A stretch of 64,000 bases of DNA. It comes from an uncultured bacterium (GTDB taxonomy: Bacteria > Spirochaetota > UBA4802 > UB4802). The stretch covers positions 1 to 64,000 of the forward strand of contig CALEUQ010000041.1 in the NCBI GenBank assembly GCA_937920495.1, read 5' to 3'. Under the pieces are notes generated by a model that did no database searches, was not told the origin of the DNA, and saw only the letters and a program-made list of their open reading frames with translations. This document shows, piece after piece, positions 35,779 to 45,404 of this stretch (positions are counted from its first letter, which is position 1; each line of letters begins with the position of its first letter). The position numbers and the translations under genes are program-made.

Positions 35779-36633
35779 CTAAAAACGCTTCATTACTGAT
35801 AACTTAATAGCTTCTTTTAGCTGATTATCACTGTTATATTCATACACATTGATAACAGCACTCACAAGGGAGTACTGGTAAAAAGTAAAGCCAGCCAGGC
35901 CAAAAAATACAAGCTGAAAATTATTATCATGTGTATATCCACGGTATGCAAGGGCAGCACATGCAGCAGTTGACACAAATGAAAGTATACCTACGGAATA
36001 GTTGCCTGTGTAAAAATGCCCAAAACCAGGTACAACCAGAGAGGAAGCTACTGAAAGCCACACATACTTTTTTGGCCGCTTTGTAAAATCTTCAAACGTC
36101 TTTTTAAACTGTGTTGCTTCATTACGAAGTGATTCGTCAGCACTTGTTGCAATAAAATTGGATAGATCCTTCTCTGCATCACTGTAGTAATGTAACACTG
36201 CTTTAGTGTAGATAAAGTTAAGCTGTGCCTGCTCTTTCAAAATGCCATCTGGATACATGGAAAAATATTCCTGGAAGTTACGGTATGCAAAAAACGCAGA
36301 GCCTTCAAGCAGGCGCATGGTGGCTATATTATACAGTGCGTGCTCTCCCCACGGTGTGGTGGAAAATTTTTGATAGCAGTCAAAGGCAAGATCTGTGGCA
36401 CGGTAGTAATTGCCACCTTTAAAGTATGCTTTTGACATGATGAGCAAGCTGTGCGGATATTCACTCCCATCAGGATAGCAATACTGATAGCGCATGCATT
36501 CGGTTATAGCGTGATAGTATTCTTTATTATTATAATGTGTTGCTGCCAGGTCTAATAGGGGATCAGCATACGCCCTGGCGTATATCACGCATAGACATAC
36601 TATTATGCAGATTTTTTTCACTGTTGCATCCAT
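35779..36633 (-). CDS. Exported TPR protein with C-terminal membrane domain (1)
   Basis: 284 residues. A signal peptide (about 1-23) is followed by TPR-like helices (about 25-185). The C-terminal membrane region (about 195-265) contains the motif PGFGHFYTGNYSVGILSF. It is the last gene of a minus-strand run (MBL hydrolase, yidD, and two such TPR proteins) and its start overlaps the preceding paralogue's end by 16 bp. The motif resembles the PGxGHxY(x)G segment of TM2-like small membrane domains. The function is unknown; linkage with yidD suggests envelope protein assembly. Confidence 0.72.
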   Translation of the reverse strand: MDATVKKICIIVCLCVIYARAYADPLLDLAATHYNNKEYYHAITECMRYQYCYPDGSEYPHSLLIMSKAYFKGGNYYRATDLAFDCYQKFSTTPWGEHALYNIATMRLLEGSAFFAYRNFQEYFSMYPDGILKEQAQLNFIYTKAVLHYYSDAEKDLSNFIATSADESLRNEATQFKKTFEDFTKRPKKYVWLSVASSLVVPGFGHFYTGNYSVGILSFVSTAACAALAYRGYTHDNNFQLVFFGLAGFTFYQYSLVSAVINVYEYNSDNQLKEAIKLSVMKRF

Positions 36634-37436
36634 TGTGGTAAAAATTGTTCAGGATTATAATGCAAATACTCATTCCATATTTTTGTGCGATAGTTACTGT
36701 GTAGTAGCTCATTGTAATGTATGGCACTTCTATATGCTGAGTAAATATTTCCGCCATAGCCAATGACTGTGAGCGCGCCAAATGTGTACGCAAGCCCTGT
36801 ATAGCCTTTTGTATATGAAATGTATGTTGCCCCTGCAAGCACAGCTATGGTAAGAGCGCTGATAATGCCATCACTATAATGGCGTGCATACAGGTGGCCT
36901 GCACCAGGAACAATTGCAGATATCCCTGCAGCTATGTATGGATGTAGTGTTTCACGTTTGGCATTGTTTAACAGAACAAACATCTCCTGCATGGGCTTGA
37001 GCACATCGCTGTGTGATGAGTAAAACGCCATGGCTGCATCCCAATCGTAGCAGGCAACATGCACGGCAAGGATATTTTTATATATAAGCATTTGCAGCTG
37101 TGGATCCCGGTTACTATCGCACATAAAAAGAGTGTGCAGCGCATCAGAATATTGCCCAAGCGACGTGTAAACATTTGCCAGAAGAAGGTAATGTTGGATT
37201 TCCTTATTGGTCTTTTGGTGTAATGTCAGTGCCGCTTCATTGAGCCTGTTACCTTTGTAATAACAATAGGCAATGCTATAATCCATATCTGCACCTGTCA
37301 TTATCTGATATCGTCTAAGCTCTGCAATACACTGGTAGTAGTCCTGCTTCTGGTAGAGTGCAGCAATGAATTGTTGCTGGCTGCCAGTGTTAAGAAGCAT
37401 TAAAGTTACGATAAGCGGTGCAAACATGGTGGTCAC
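36618..37436 (-). CDS. Exported TPR protein with C-terminal membrane domain (2)
   Basis: 272 residues, a paralogue of the next gene in the operon: signal peptide, helical TPR-like part (about 25-165), then a membrane region with VPGAGHLYARHYSDGIISAL. The GTG start at 37436 overlaps the yidD stop (GTGA), which implies coupled translation; an ATG at 37427 is the alternative start. Two octamer copies lie in it (36687 and 37113). Function unknown. Confidence 0.72.
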   Translation of the reverse strand: MTTMFAPLIVTLMLLNTGSQQQFIAALYQKQDYYQCIAELRRYQIMTGADMDYSIAYCYYKGNRLNEAALTLHQKTNKEIQHYLLLANVYTSLGQYSDALHTLFMCDSNRDPQLQMLIYKNILAVHVACYDWDAAMAFYSSHSDVLKPMQEMFVLLNNAKRETLHPYIAAGISAIVPGAGHLYARHYSDGIISALTIAVLAGATYISYTKGYTGLAYTFGALTVIGYGGNIYSAYRSAIHYNELLHSNYRTKIWNEYLHYNPEQFLPQWMQQ

Positions 37437-37801
37437 TCAAAAATACGTTGTGGTAGCGGATTGTGCTGTGGAATGGTGTAAGGATTACAACGTATAAGCC
37501 TGTCGCCGGCAAGAAAGCCACCAACGATAATGCCGTAGCGCATCACTGCCTGCCTGCCATACTCGCTGCATGTTGGTGTGAAGCGGCAATTTGGGCCGTC
37601 CTGCGGCGATACCACAACCTGGAACAAGCGGATGAAAAAGTAACCAATTGCCTGGGCAGCATTATACACGTGCGGTGTGGTGTTCGTGCGCCTTTGCGCT
37701 TCAGCAGGCACAGTAACATCAGCATCCCAGGGCGGGAAGTGGGCGCATACGGGGGTTGCGGTAATGATACAAAGTATGATGAGAGCTTTTTTCAAAACCA
37801 T
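37433..37801 (-). CDS. yidD: YidD membrane-insertion efficiency factor
   Basis: 122 residues from the ATG at 37801, chosen because GGAG lies 8 nt upstream; longer frames start inside the preceding gene. The YidD core occupies residues about 50-120: AIGYFFIRLFQ, SPQDGPNCRFTPTCSEYGRQAV with the conserved CRFxPTCSxY motif, and the C-terminal RLIRCNPY. Unusually, a signal-peptide-like N-terminus of about 45 residues (KKALIILCIITATPVCA) precedes the core, whereas classical YidD is about 75-85 residues. It helps YidC insert membrane proteins. Confidence 0.85.
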   Translation of the reverse strand: MVLKKALIILCIITATPVCAHFPPWDADVTVPAEAQRRTNTTPHVYNAAQAIGYFFIRLFQVVVSPQDGPNCRFTPTCSEYGRQAVMRYGIIVGGFLAGDRLIRCNPYTIPQHNPLPQRIFE

Positions 37802-37812
37802 TGACATTACTC

Positions 37813-38433
37813 CTACATATAGTATCGTTTTTGCTCGGCTACTGTGCTTCTGGGAAATCGTCCATAATGGTGTCCTGGCCATATCGTAGTATCATCCGGT
37901 AGGGATAGTATCCGGTAAATTGATTCCATTATCTGTTTATATGACCCACCTGGCAAATCAGTACGTCCCATACCTTCGGTGAACAATGTGTCGCCGGTGA
38001 AGATGTGTCCTGGCGTATACAGGCTTATGCTGCCAGGTGTGTGCCCTGGTGTATGGATTACCTGTAGCTTTTCATTGCCAAATGAGATAATATCGCCATC
38101 GCGTAATGTGTGCATGGGTTGTGGCGATGCGCTTCCCTTATTGAAGCGAGCCATAAGGCGGTTGGTGATACCTGTGAGCATGTCAACATCAGCTTCATGA
38201 ATGAGTAGTTTTGCACCGGTACGCTGTATCATTGTGCTATTGCCTGAAGTGTGGTCAAAATGTCCGTGCGTATTGATGATATATTGTACTTTTGCATTAT
38301 GCTGCTGTATTGCCTGCATGATATCATCAAAATCGCCCGCAGGGTCAATAAGTACTGCTTCATTTGTTGTATTGCATACTAAAAGATAGCAGAATACGTC
38401 CATTGCGGTAACAAGCAGTTGTTCAATGATCAT
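37813..38433 (-). CDS. MBL-fold hydrolase, glyoxalase II-like
   Basis: 206 residues from the ATG at 38433. The metal-binding motif HGHFDH (His56, His58, Asp60, His61) is present, as are the later ligands in HTPGHTPGS, FTGDTLF and WPGHHYG. The pattern matches the hydroxyacylglutathione hydrolase-like branch of the metallo-beta-lactamase fold. The thioester substrate is not known. It starts the four-gene minus-strand operon with yidD 11 nt downstream. Confidence 0.85.
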   Translation of the reverse strand: MIIEQLLVTAMDVFCYLLVCNTTNEAVLIDPAGDFDDIMQAIQQHNAKVQYIINTHGHFDHTSGNSTMIQRTGAKLLIHEADVDMLTGITNRLMARFNKGSASPQPMHTLRDGDIISFGNEKLQVIHTPGHTPGSISLYTPGHIFTGDTLFTEGMGRTDLPGGSYKQIMESIYRILSLPDDTTIWPGHHYGRFPRSTVAEQKRYYM

Positions 38434-38495
38434 ACACACAACCCTTTCTCTATGGCATTGTAATAATCATTTGCAAATCCCTTTTTCCTGGCAAG

Positions 38496-39302
38496 TCATA
38501 TTTTGTTATTTAGATGTAAAAATGTAATTTCAAATTTGAAGTGCAACATGTACATATCACACCCGCAAAAAGGGGTCACTATAGAGATATATTTTGCATA
38601 ATCCATTGAGCATTGCAATTGTGACCTGTTGCAGTAAATGCTGGATATGACATTGTTTGAAATAAAGATTTTATAAAAGGCAGAGCCAATAAACAATGAG
38701 ATTATTAGTAATCCGTAGATACTAAATATGGTTGCTATGACAGACACGTCAATTGATGCAATGTGTTCCATATTTTTTTCTTGCAAGTCAAATAATCCTG
38801 ATGAACTTAATATAGTCGCTATCCCCACTAACACAGCTGCTGACAACAGTGTTATTATTGTTGCAGCAATAAAGGCAATATAGAATGTTGAATCTTTCCC
38901 TTTAAATTTTATTGGAAGTGTGCCAAAATAAAAATTGTTGATAATGTATTCCTTTTGTTTGTAATAAATGTAAGGGATAATGATTCACAGCGTGAGTGGA
39001 ACCCAGATGTATAGTAGAATAAAATATTTAAATGCATCCAGATAATCACCTTATGCAAGCAATCTGCCTTTTAATATATTCACTGGCACGGCAGTATATG
39101 CAAAAGGTTCATTATCCAGATAAATATTGCCATATATATACCTGTTGGTGCGAACTTTTGCCCATGCTGAATAAATGCCCAACGTTAACACTGTGAGCAG
39201 TCCGTTAACAATCCATATCTTGAAATACTCAGATGCTTTCCCTGTAAAATGAAAGGATATAGTTGTGCTGGTAGTGTTAGTGTGTGCAACTGGTTCCATC
39301 AT
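38496..39302 (-). pseudogene. DUF898/YjgN-family membrane protein, dead
   Basis: The N-terminal frame from 39302 matches DUF898 (FTGKASEYFKIWIVNGLLTV, YSAWAKVRTNRYIYGNIYLD, ILKGRL) but meets a TAA at 39051-39053. The same frame continues as recognisable family sequence (PYIYYKQKEYIINNFYFGTL) after another in-frame TGA at 38985-38987. It then runs through membrane segments (AAVLVGIATIL, IYGLLIISLFIGSAFYK) to a stop at 38496. Both TAA and TGA are used as normal stops elsewhere in the window, so recoding is not a good explanation. The C-terminal PWA motif is lost. Confidence 0.75.
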
Positions 39303-39651
39303 AACCTCTGTTTTAGAAAAATAATTTGATATTTGTATAACGTATTTATTTCTGAAGGTTAATCTAAGAACATAGAATATAACAGAGTTAACCTACACCG
39401 TCTTAGTCAATAAAGGAGTAGATTGGTATTATGAAGTATAATATTAAAGCAATTAAGTCAAGAATTAAATCGTGCCAGAATATGTTATATGCATGTGTGA
39501 AAACTGATTGACAATATATGCTTTGATAGTAGTCAGATACTTGAATAGCGTGAGGTGATTTAGACACTATCATTTTGTTATTATAGTGTTAACAATTGTT
39601 AATCTGTAGAAATAATTTCTGAAATATGGTAAAAAAAATCAGGAGGCTTAT
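39303..39651. other. Intergenic, nothing recognised
   Basis: 349 bp of AT-rich sequence between divergent genes. No repeat, RNA or ORF recognised. It ends with the AGGAGG site of psd. Confidence 0.4.
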
Positions 39652-40491
39652 TTGAATATATCACTCAAACTAATACTGTTTAAAATACTTCCTACACGCC
39701 TTTTATCTCGTGTTTTTGGTTATTGTGTGTGTATACCACTGCCAGCATTCATAATGAACAAGATCATAGGCTGGTATAGTAAAAAGTTTAATGTTGCACT
39801 GGATGAAGCGTTTATTCCTCCTGGTGGTTTTAAAAACTTTGATGAATTTTTTACCCGTAACCTTAAACGGGGCATGCGCTCAGTTGAGCCGCATCCTCTT
39901 ACTCTGGTATCGCCCGTTGATGCTGTGGTAAGTGCGTGTGGTAGCATTAACTACGGACAGATAGTTCAGGCAAAGGGCATACTGTATGATGTGGCATCGC
40001 TTTTGCCGGGGGAATTTCAGTCACAATTTATTGGGGGATCTTTTGTGACGCTGTACCTTTCTCCAGGTGACTATCACCGAATACATTCACCTGTGAGTGG
40101 CACAATTGTTGCGTATCAGTATGATCCCGGGAAACTATATACTGTGCAGAACTGGCTGGTAAATATTTTGCCCGGGCTTTTCACTGTCAATGAGCGAATT
40201 ACATCATATATACAATCAGCGTTTGGGCTGGTAGCGGTGTGTAAAGTGGGAGCAATGAATGTAGGCAGGATTAGCTTGCGCTATGCACCGGTGTATACCA
40301 ACCAGTGGTGTGCAAAGCCATCTTTTTACAGGTTTGATAAAGACAAGCGTCCAAAAATATCAAAAGGTGATGAATTAGGTATTTTCCATCTTGGATCAAC
40401 TGTTATTGTGGTTACCCAAAAACCGGTTAGCTTTGTTCCCAATTTAGAGGGCACCAAAGTACGTATGGGGCAGGCAATAGGATATTTTTAA
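39652..40491 (+). CDS. psd: Phosphatidylserine decarboxylase
   Basis: 279 residues from a TTG start supported by AGGAGG 5 nt upstream. The proenzyme self-cleaves at LGST near the C-terminus (Gly248-Ser249), giving a pyruvoyl group on the small subunit. The Asp90 (SPVDAVV) and His145 (YHRIHSPVSG) of the processing triad are present. It converts phosphatidylserine to phosphatidylethanolamine at the inner membrane. No phosphatidylserine synthase gene is adjacent, but pgsA lies 30 kb away. Length and motifs fit the membrane type I enzyme. Confidence 0.93.
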   Translation: MNISLKLILFKILPTRLLSRVFGYCVCIPLPAFIMNKIIGWYSKKFNVALDEAFIPPGGFKNFDEFFTRNLKRGMRSVEPHPLTLVSPVDAVVSACGSINYGQIVQAKGILYDVASLLPGEFQSQFIGGSFVTLYLSPGDYHRIHSPVSGTIVAYQYDPGKLYTVQNWLVNILPGLFTVNERITSYIQSAFGLVAVCKVGAMNVGRISLRYAPVYTNQWCAKPSFYRFDKDKRPKISKGDELGIFHLGSTVIVVTQKPVSFVPNLEGTKVRMGQAIGYF

Positions 40492-40660
40492 TATTCTGTC
40501 ACAATTATAATTAAATATATCTTCTTCAATTCCAACGTCTTTATTATATTTTAATCCCAAAAATAAATAGGTTGCAATGTATTATCTTTTATGGCATAAA
40601 TTACCGATATGTATATAAATTATATATTTGTAAACAATAATCGTTATAAAAAGGAATACT

Positions 40661-42139
40661 ATGGCTATTTTAAATATATCTCAGCTTGCAGAACGGTTTG
40701 AAAAAAATGAACCTGTAAGCCTTTCGTTTTACTATCCCAATGAAAACATTTCTAAAACGCTGAATGCACTACTTGCAAAAATTCTGTCAAATCAGGATAA
40801 AATATTCCTGCTTGATATGATGATAACTATTTTGCGGGAAATAATTGTTAATGCCACCAAAGCAAATGCCAAACGGGTTTATTTCAAAAAAATTAATTTA
40901 AATATAAATGATCCTGAAAGTTACCAGAAAGGTATTGAAAACTTTAAAAAGGAAATCGTTGGACAACTTGACACATTAGAACATGATCTTAAGAGTAATG
41001 ACTTGAAGGTTACCCTGACCATAAAAAAGCAGGATAATGGAATACGCTTTTCCATCACCAATCCCACACCCATACATCCTGTGGAGCTTGCACGCATTAA
41101 AACACGTATTGAGAAAGCAAAACAGTATTTAGACTTTACCCAGGCCTATGAAGACGTATACGATGATACCGAGGGTGCAGGGCTTGGCATAGTTTTGGTA
41201 ATATTGCTTCTGAAAAATGCCGGCATAGATCCCTCAAATTACAAGATAGGCACTGATGGCAAGATAACACAGGTTTCACTTAACCTGCCGTATCAACTGC
41301 GCCCTGAAAAACTTACCACAACAATAAAACGGCAGATATTGGAACAAATTGAAGGGATACCTACATTCCCCGACCATATCATCCAGCTATTAGAGCTTTG
41401 CAGAAGTAAGGATGTTGAAATAAAAGACATTACCTTATCTATCATGCGTGACCCTGCACTTACTGCTGATGTGCTCAAGCTTGCAAATTCAGCCGGATTT
41501 ATGCCTGGTAAACGTATTGATAATTTGAGTGAAGCAGTAATGACGATTGGTCTTAAGAATCTGGAATCACTGCTTTTGACTGTCAGTGCTCGAAAAATAC
41601 TGGATGAACGCTTTAAGAAATTTGAGCAGATATGGGATCACTGTGATAAAACAGCATCATACGCACGAACTATTGCTACACACTATAAAATGAATAGCAT
41701 CGTTGAGCAGGTTTCATTGTGTGGATTGCTTCATGACCTGGGCAAGATAGTGCTCCTTTCGGTTAATCTGGAACTTACCAACTGGATAGCTGACCTTGTT
41801 TCAGACCGCAAAATACGCACATCCACTGTAATGGAGGAAATTTCAATAGGCTTAAGCCACTCAGGCATAGGCCAGCTTATTGCGCAAAAGTGGCAATTCC
41901 CCCAATATCTGGTTGAAGCAATACTGTGGCACCATTCGCCCTTATCATGTGATAGTAAATTTAAACATTATGTGTTTGTTACCTATCTGGCAAATCTGTT
42001 ATGCGGCGTTGAATCAAGAAAATATTTTTATTATTATTGTGAAGATGAAATATGCAGGCAATTTAACATAGAAACAGAAGCCGCGTTTACTACACTGCAC
42101 AGGCTATGCATGGATACCTTTAACAAAATTATGCAGTAA
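40661..42139 (+). CDS. HDOD-domain signalling protein with ATPase-like N-terminus
   Basis: 492 residues. Residues about 40-210 look like a GHKL/histidine-kinase ATPase fold: the N-box is seen in EIIVNATKANAKRVYF and the G-box in DDTEGAGLGIVLVILLLKNAGI, but there is no phospho-accepting His domain. Residues about 225-440 are an HDOD domain (IPTFPDHIIQLLEL, DPALTADVLKLANSAGF) with HD-like GLLHDLGKIVLL. HDOD proteins relay signals to c-di-GMP, two-component and motility pathways. It opens a five-gene plus-strand run; the Maf-like gene follows after 4 nt. Confidence 0.82.
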   Translation: MAILNISQLAERFEKNEPVSLSFYYPNENISKTLNALLAKILSNQDKIFLLDMMITILREIIVNATKANAKRVYFKKINLNINDPESYQKGIENFKKEIVGQLDTLEHDLKSNDLKVTLTIKKQDNGIRFSITNPTPIHPVELARIKTRIEKAKQYLDFTQAYEDVYDDTEGAGLGIVLVILLLKNAGIDPSNYKIGTDGKITQVSLNLPYQLRPEKLTTTIKRQILEQIEGIPTFPDHIIQLLELCRSKDVEIKDITLSIMRDPALTADVLKLANSAGFMPGKRIDNLSEAVMTIGLKNLESLLLTVSARKILDERFKKFEQIWDHCDKTASYARTIATHYKMNSIVEQVSLCGLLHDLGKIVLLSVNLELTNWIADLVSDRKIRTSTVMEEISIGLSHSGIGQLIAQKWQFPQYLVEAILWHHSPLSCDSKFKHYVFVTYLANLLCGVESRKYFYYYCEDEICRQFNIETEAAFTTLHRLCMDTFNKIMQ

Positions 42140-42143
42140 TTAC

Positions 42144-43823
42144 ATGGAAAACTTTGCAATAACCATAGCAAAAAGCGGCCACAAGACGCTGCACTATAGC
42201 AATGGCAAAACAATAATCCGCATCCATTCTGCCTATGACCCTGTAAAGGAAGCGCAGCATATTGTTGACGAATTTAATCCCACACGTGCTTCAATCATTA
42301 TTGTATGCGGATTGGGATTAGGCTACCACGTGCAGGCTCTTACACGCAAGTTTCCGGGGCATACCATTGTTGTTATAGAAAAAGACGCCATACTTACACA
42401 ACGGGTTATACAGGAATTCCCTGAAGTGGGTTTGATAGCTTCGATAGTTAATGATGAAGAACAGATTGCTGCAGTACTTGAATCAATTGATATCAGATCA
42501 TTCAGGGGAACTGCCTTGCTTACTCATCGTCCATCGTATTCATTGCACCCCCAATTTTATGATGCCATGATAGCTAGTTTGCATAAACAGATAAGTTCGC
42601 GTATCAGCGACCTTTTAACCCGCTTTGAATTTGAGGAGCTGTGGGTAAAAAATATACTGCTCAATTCAACACAGATGCATACAGCATTGCCGGTACAATC
42701 CCTGTTTGGTAAATTTAAAGGAATGCCGGGTATCATTGTTTCAGCCGGGCCTTCATTGATTCACAGTCTGGATGCGCTTGCGCAGGCGTACGACAAAGCA
42801 TTAATTGTGTGTGTTGACACTGCATACAAGGTGCTTGAACGCCACGGCATTACACCACATATCGTAATGACGCTGGACGCACAAACTCACAGCATAAAGC
42901 ATTTTCTTGGCATAACACACACGCCATTGCTACTAGCTGATGTGGTCAGCAGCCCTAAGGTAACCCGTCTAATTGAAAAAAAAATCTTCAGCACTACCGC
43001 AAAATATTACACTGCACCTGATGGAAGTATAAAGCGCGAGTCAACACCACTTATGGACTGGATTCAGAACTTCACCGGCCAGATTGGTGATATTCAATCA
43101 GGCGGTTCGGTTGCAACCAGTGCATTTGACTTTCTGCTCACCGCGGGGTGCAATGCAATTGTGCTTGTGGGTCAGGATTTAGCCTATACAGGAAGAGAAA
43201 TTCACAGCCGCGGCACTCATCATAACGACGACTGGCTGCCTGCCATAAACCGCTTTAAAAATCTGGATACTATCAATCAGAATGTCATAAGAAAGCGTAA
43301 GATAAAATACGTTCCTTCTAATAATGGAAGCACGGTTATCACTGATTTTGTTCTGGATTTATATCGCAGCTGGTTTGAAGACTCTGCAAAACGAGTGCCA
43401 ATACCGGTGTATAATACAAGCATAGGTGGTGCAGTTATTGCCAATACAACATTTGCACCACTCACCCAGCTGGTAGAAAAGTGGAAAAAGCCACCTGTCA
43501 GCCCACAGCAGATTTTATCCTATGAACTATCGCACAACAAAACAATTAATACACAATCACTTTTTAATAAGCTTTCACGCCTGTACCATACCTTAAAAGA
43601 ATTGCACAGCGCAGCCGAACAGGATGTAGCACACATGTATACATTGCTTGACAATGAAGATATGGACACACTGTGTTCGCCGTTTATGCGCAAAACATTG
43701 TTCTATATTGCACGTCACAACCTCAGTCAGCACAAGATTGATTCGTTGATCAAAGATGCCGCACAGTCAGCAGCACGGCAGCTTTTAAAGATTTTTACAA
43801 AACTTGAAGATTCAATAATTTGA
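42144..43823 (+). CDS. MptE-like/Maf (DUF115) protein
   Basis: 559 residues of the DUF115 family, also called motility accessory factor, which includes flagellin glycosyltransferases for nonulosonic acids. Two nucleotide-sugar-binding Rossmann-like parts are visible: ASIIIVCGLGLGYHVQALT near the N-terminus, and IIVSAGPSLIHSLDALA with DTAYKVLERHGITPHIV in the middle, followed by LVGQDLAYTGREIHSRGTHH. It is placed in a probable operon with an HDOD protein and exported proteins. Flagellin or surface glycosylation is the likely role but the flagellin gene is not here. An octamer copy lies at 43526. Confidence 0.87.
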   Translation: MENFAITIAKSGHKTLHYSNGKTIIRIHSAYDPVKEAQHIVDEFNPTRASIIIVCGLGLGYHVQALTRKFPGHTIVVIEKDAILTQRVIQEFPEVGLIASIVNDEEQIAAVLESIDIRSFRGTALLTHRPSYSLHPQFYDAMIASLHKQISSRISDLLTRFEFEELWVKNILLNSTQMHTALPVQSLFGKFKGMPGIIVSAGPSLIHSLDALAQAYDKALIVCVDTAYKVLERHGITPHIVMTLDAQTHSIKHFLGITHTPLLLADVVSSPKVTRLIEKKIFSTTAKYYTAPDGSIKRESTPLMDWIQNFTGQIGDIQSGGSVATSAFDFLLTAGCNAIVLVGQDLAYTGREIHSRGTHHNDDWLPAINRFKNLDTINQNVIRKRKIKYVPSNNGSTVITDFVLDLYRSWFEDSAKRVPIPVYNTSIGGAVIANTTFAPLTQLVEKWKKPPVSPQQILSYELSHNKTINTQSLFNKLSRLYHTLKELHSAAEQDVAHMYTLLDNEDMDTLCSPFMRKTLFYIARHNLSQHKIDSLIKDAAQSAARQLLKIFTKLEDSII

Positions 43824-43872
43824 CTATATTTCAGGGCTGTTTTGTCCGATAACTTTAAAAAACGAAACTAAC

Positions 43873-44751
43873 ATGTTACATACTATGGGATTATACTACC
43901 GGCGGTACTTTTTTATTTTTTTTGTGGCGATAGTTATGTTAGTGATCTTTTCGTCACTATCAGCACCTGTCAACAATAAAGTTATTCAGTACTACCACAA
44001 CGTAGAAATTAACTGGACCGATCAGGTAATTGTTGCAAAAGCAGTGGGGAAGCCCATTGTCTCTGAGGGCGGCACACCGTATGATCCACATACATATGAA
44101 GTTATATCTGTAAACAATGCACGCAGCAGGGCAATAGAAGATGCTAAAGATAAGGCAACTGAATCTCTCATAATGGTAATCTCTATTATACAGGTTGATC
44201 CCATCCGCTCCCTGGGAAATTACATACAGAGTGATGAGTATACACAGATGCAATTGGGGCTGTATGCACATGATATTAAATACAGTTTTAAGCCTGATGG
44301 CGCTATCGCCACACAATGCACTGCAATGTTACCAATGGGGCGGCTTTTAAAACTTTTACCGGAGGCATTGCCAGCAAAAGACATTCCCACATTGCCTGTT
44401 ACACTGCCATCAACTGAGTATTCAGGACTGATTGTAGATACGCGGGGACAGCAATTTCATCCCATGCTGTTTCCATCAATTTTTGCTGAAGATGGAACCG
44501 AAATATTTGGCAAGGAATTCATTGATTCACGTGATGCATATATGTATGGTACTGTTGCGTACGCTTTCAGCGATGATGTGGCACTACGCCATAAAAAAGC
44601 CGGTAGAAATCCATACTACTGTGCATCACTCAGGCTTTATAACAGGTGCCCGGTGATTGCAAATTCTGATCTTAAAAAAATTCTTGCAAGCAGTGTAACA
44701 AGAAATAACTTGAAAAAAGGCAATATTGTTATTATTATTGATAGAGAATAA
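43873..44751 (+). CDS. Exported protein, LPP20/FlgT-like
   Basis: 292 residues. An N-terminal membrane or signal segment (about 10-30) precedes an ARSRAIEDAKDKATESLIMV helix of the kind seen in LPP20 and FlgT-type periplasmic proteins. The second half has YSGLIVDTRGQQFHPMLFPSIF and EIFGKEFID, also seen in that group. The location is the periplasm. Lying behind the Maf-like gene it may be linked to motility, but this is inference. An octamer copy overlaps codons at 43927. It starts 49 nt after the Maf gene. Confidence 0.65.
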   Translation: MLHTMGLYYRRYFFIFFVAIVMLVIFSSLSAPVNNKVIQYYHNVEINWTDQVIVAKAVGKPIVSEGGTPYDPHTYEVISVNNARSRAIEDAKDKATESLIMVISIIQVDPIRSLGNYIQSDEYTQMQLGLYAHDIKYSFKPDGAIATQCTAMLPMGRLLKLLPEALPAKDIPTLPVTLPSTEYSGLIVDTRGQQFHPMLFPSIFAEDGTEIFGKEFIDSRDAYMYGTVAYAFSDDVALRHKKAGRNPYYCASLRLYNRCPVIANSDLKKILASSVTRNNLKKGNIVIIIDRE

Positions 44752-44774
44752 GAATACAACATTACAACTTAATC

Positions 44775-45404
44775 ATGAACCCAATTGTATCTATATTACA
44801 GGCAATAGTGCGAACCTTAAACAGAATGATTGATTCTATCGATATTCGCACACAGCAATCCATTAAAGAGGGATTCTTCTTTCTGGTTTTTATTTTATCC
44901 ATTGGTGCTATATTCCTGGGCTATCATCTTGGCAAGCAGTCAGCTAAGCCGGCTGGCAAACCCTATGCAGAAATAACCAACGATGTGTTTGATCTGGATA
45001 TCAAAATGAAGAAGGAGCCTGGATCATTTCAGTCCATGCTTGAAAGTGCACTGATGGAGCAGCGCCAGCAATTAACCGACAACAAACTAACCTATCCAAC
45101 CAAAGATGATGAAGCAATGACAATACCGGCAAAACCTCTTGATATACCAAAGGATGTCAAAGAAATACAAAAACCTCTTGCGGGACTTGATGACACAAAA
45201 CCGGTTGAACCTATTAATCCCGATTACACGCCGCAAGTGGTAAAGCCTGTAGATTCAATTACACGCAATCAGGAAAAGACTCCTTTTGTTCCACTGAAGC
45301 CTCAATCGCACACAGTTGACACTGAAAAAAAAGATGCCATTACGCCAAAAAGTACAAAAGAACTCAAACCCATGGATATACGTGACAGGGTGTTTGAACA
45401 ATGA
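44775..45404 (+). CDS. Single-pass membrane protein with Pro/Lys-rich tail
   Basis: 209 residues. A short cytoplasmic part and one transmembrane helix (about 34-54, FFFLVFILSIGAIFLGYHLG) are followed by a low-complexity, Pro-, Lys- and Asp-rich periplasmic tail. No fold recognised. Its last codons overlap the next start (ATGA), so the two are translationally coupled. Such tails often span the periplasm. Confidence 0.65.
   Translation: MNPIVSILQAIVRTLNRMIDSIDIRTQQSIKEGFFFLVFILSIGAIFLGYHLGKQSAKPAGKPYAEITNDVFDLDIKMKKEPGSFQSMLESALMEQRQQLTDNKLTYPTKDDEAMTIPAKPLDIPKDVKEIQKPLAGLDDTKPVEPINPDYTPQVVKPVDSITRNQEKTPFVPLKPQSHTVDTEKKDAITPKSTKELKPMDIRDRVFEQ

Noticed and set aside
38496-39302. Stop-codon recoding in the DUF898 gene
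   Set aside because: Both TAA and TGA are interrupted codons here and both serve as ordinary stops for many genes in the window.
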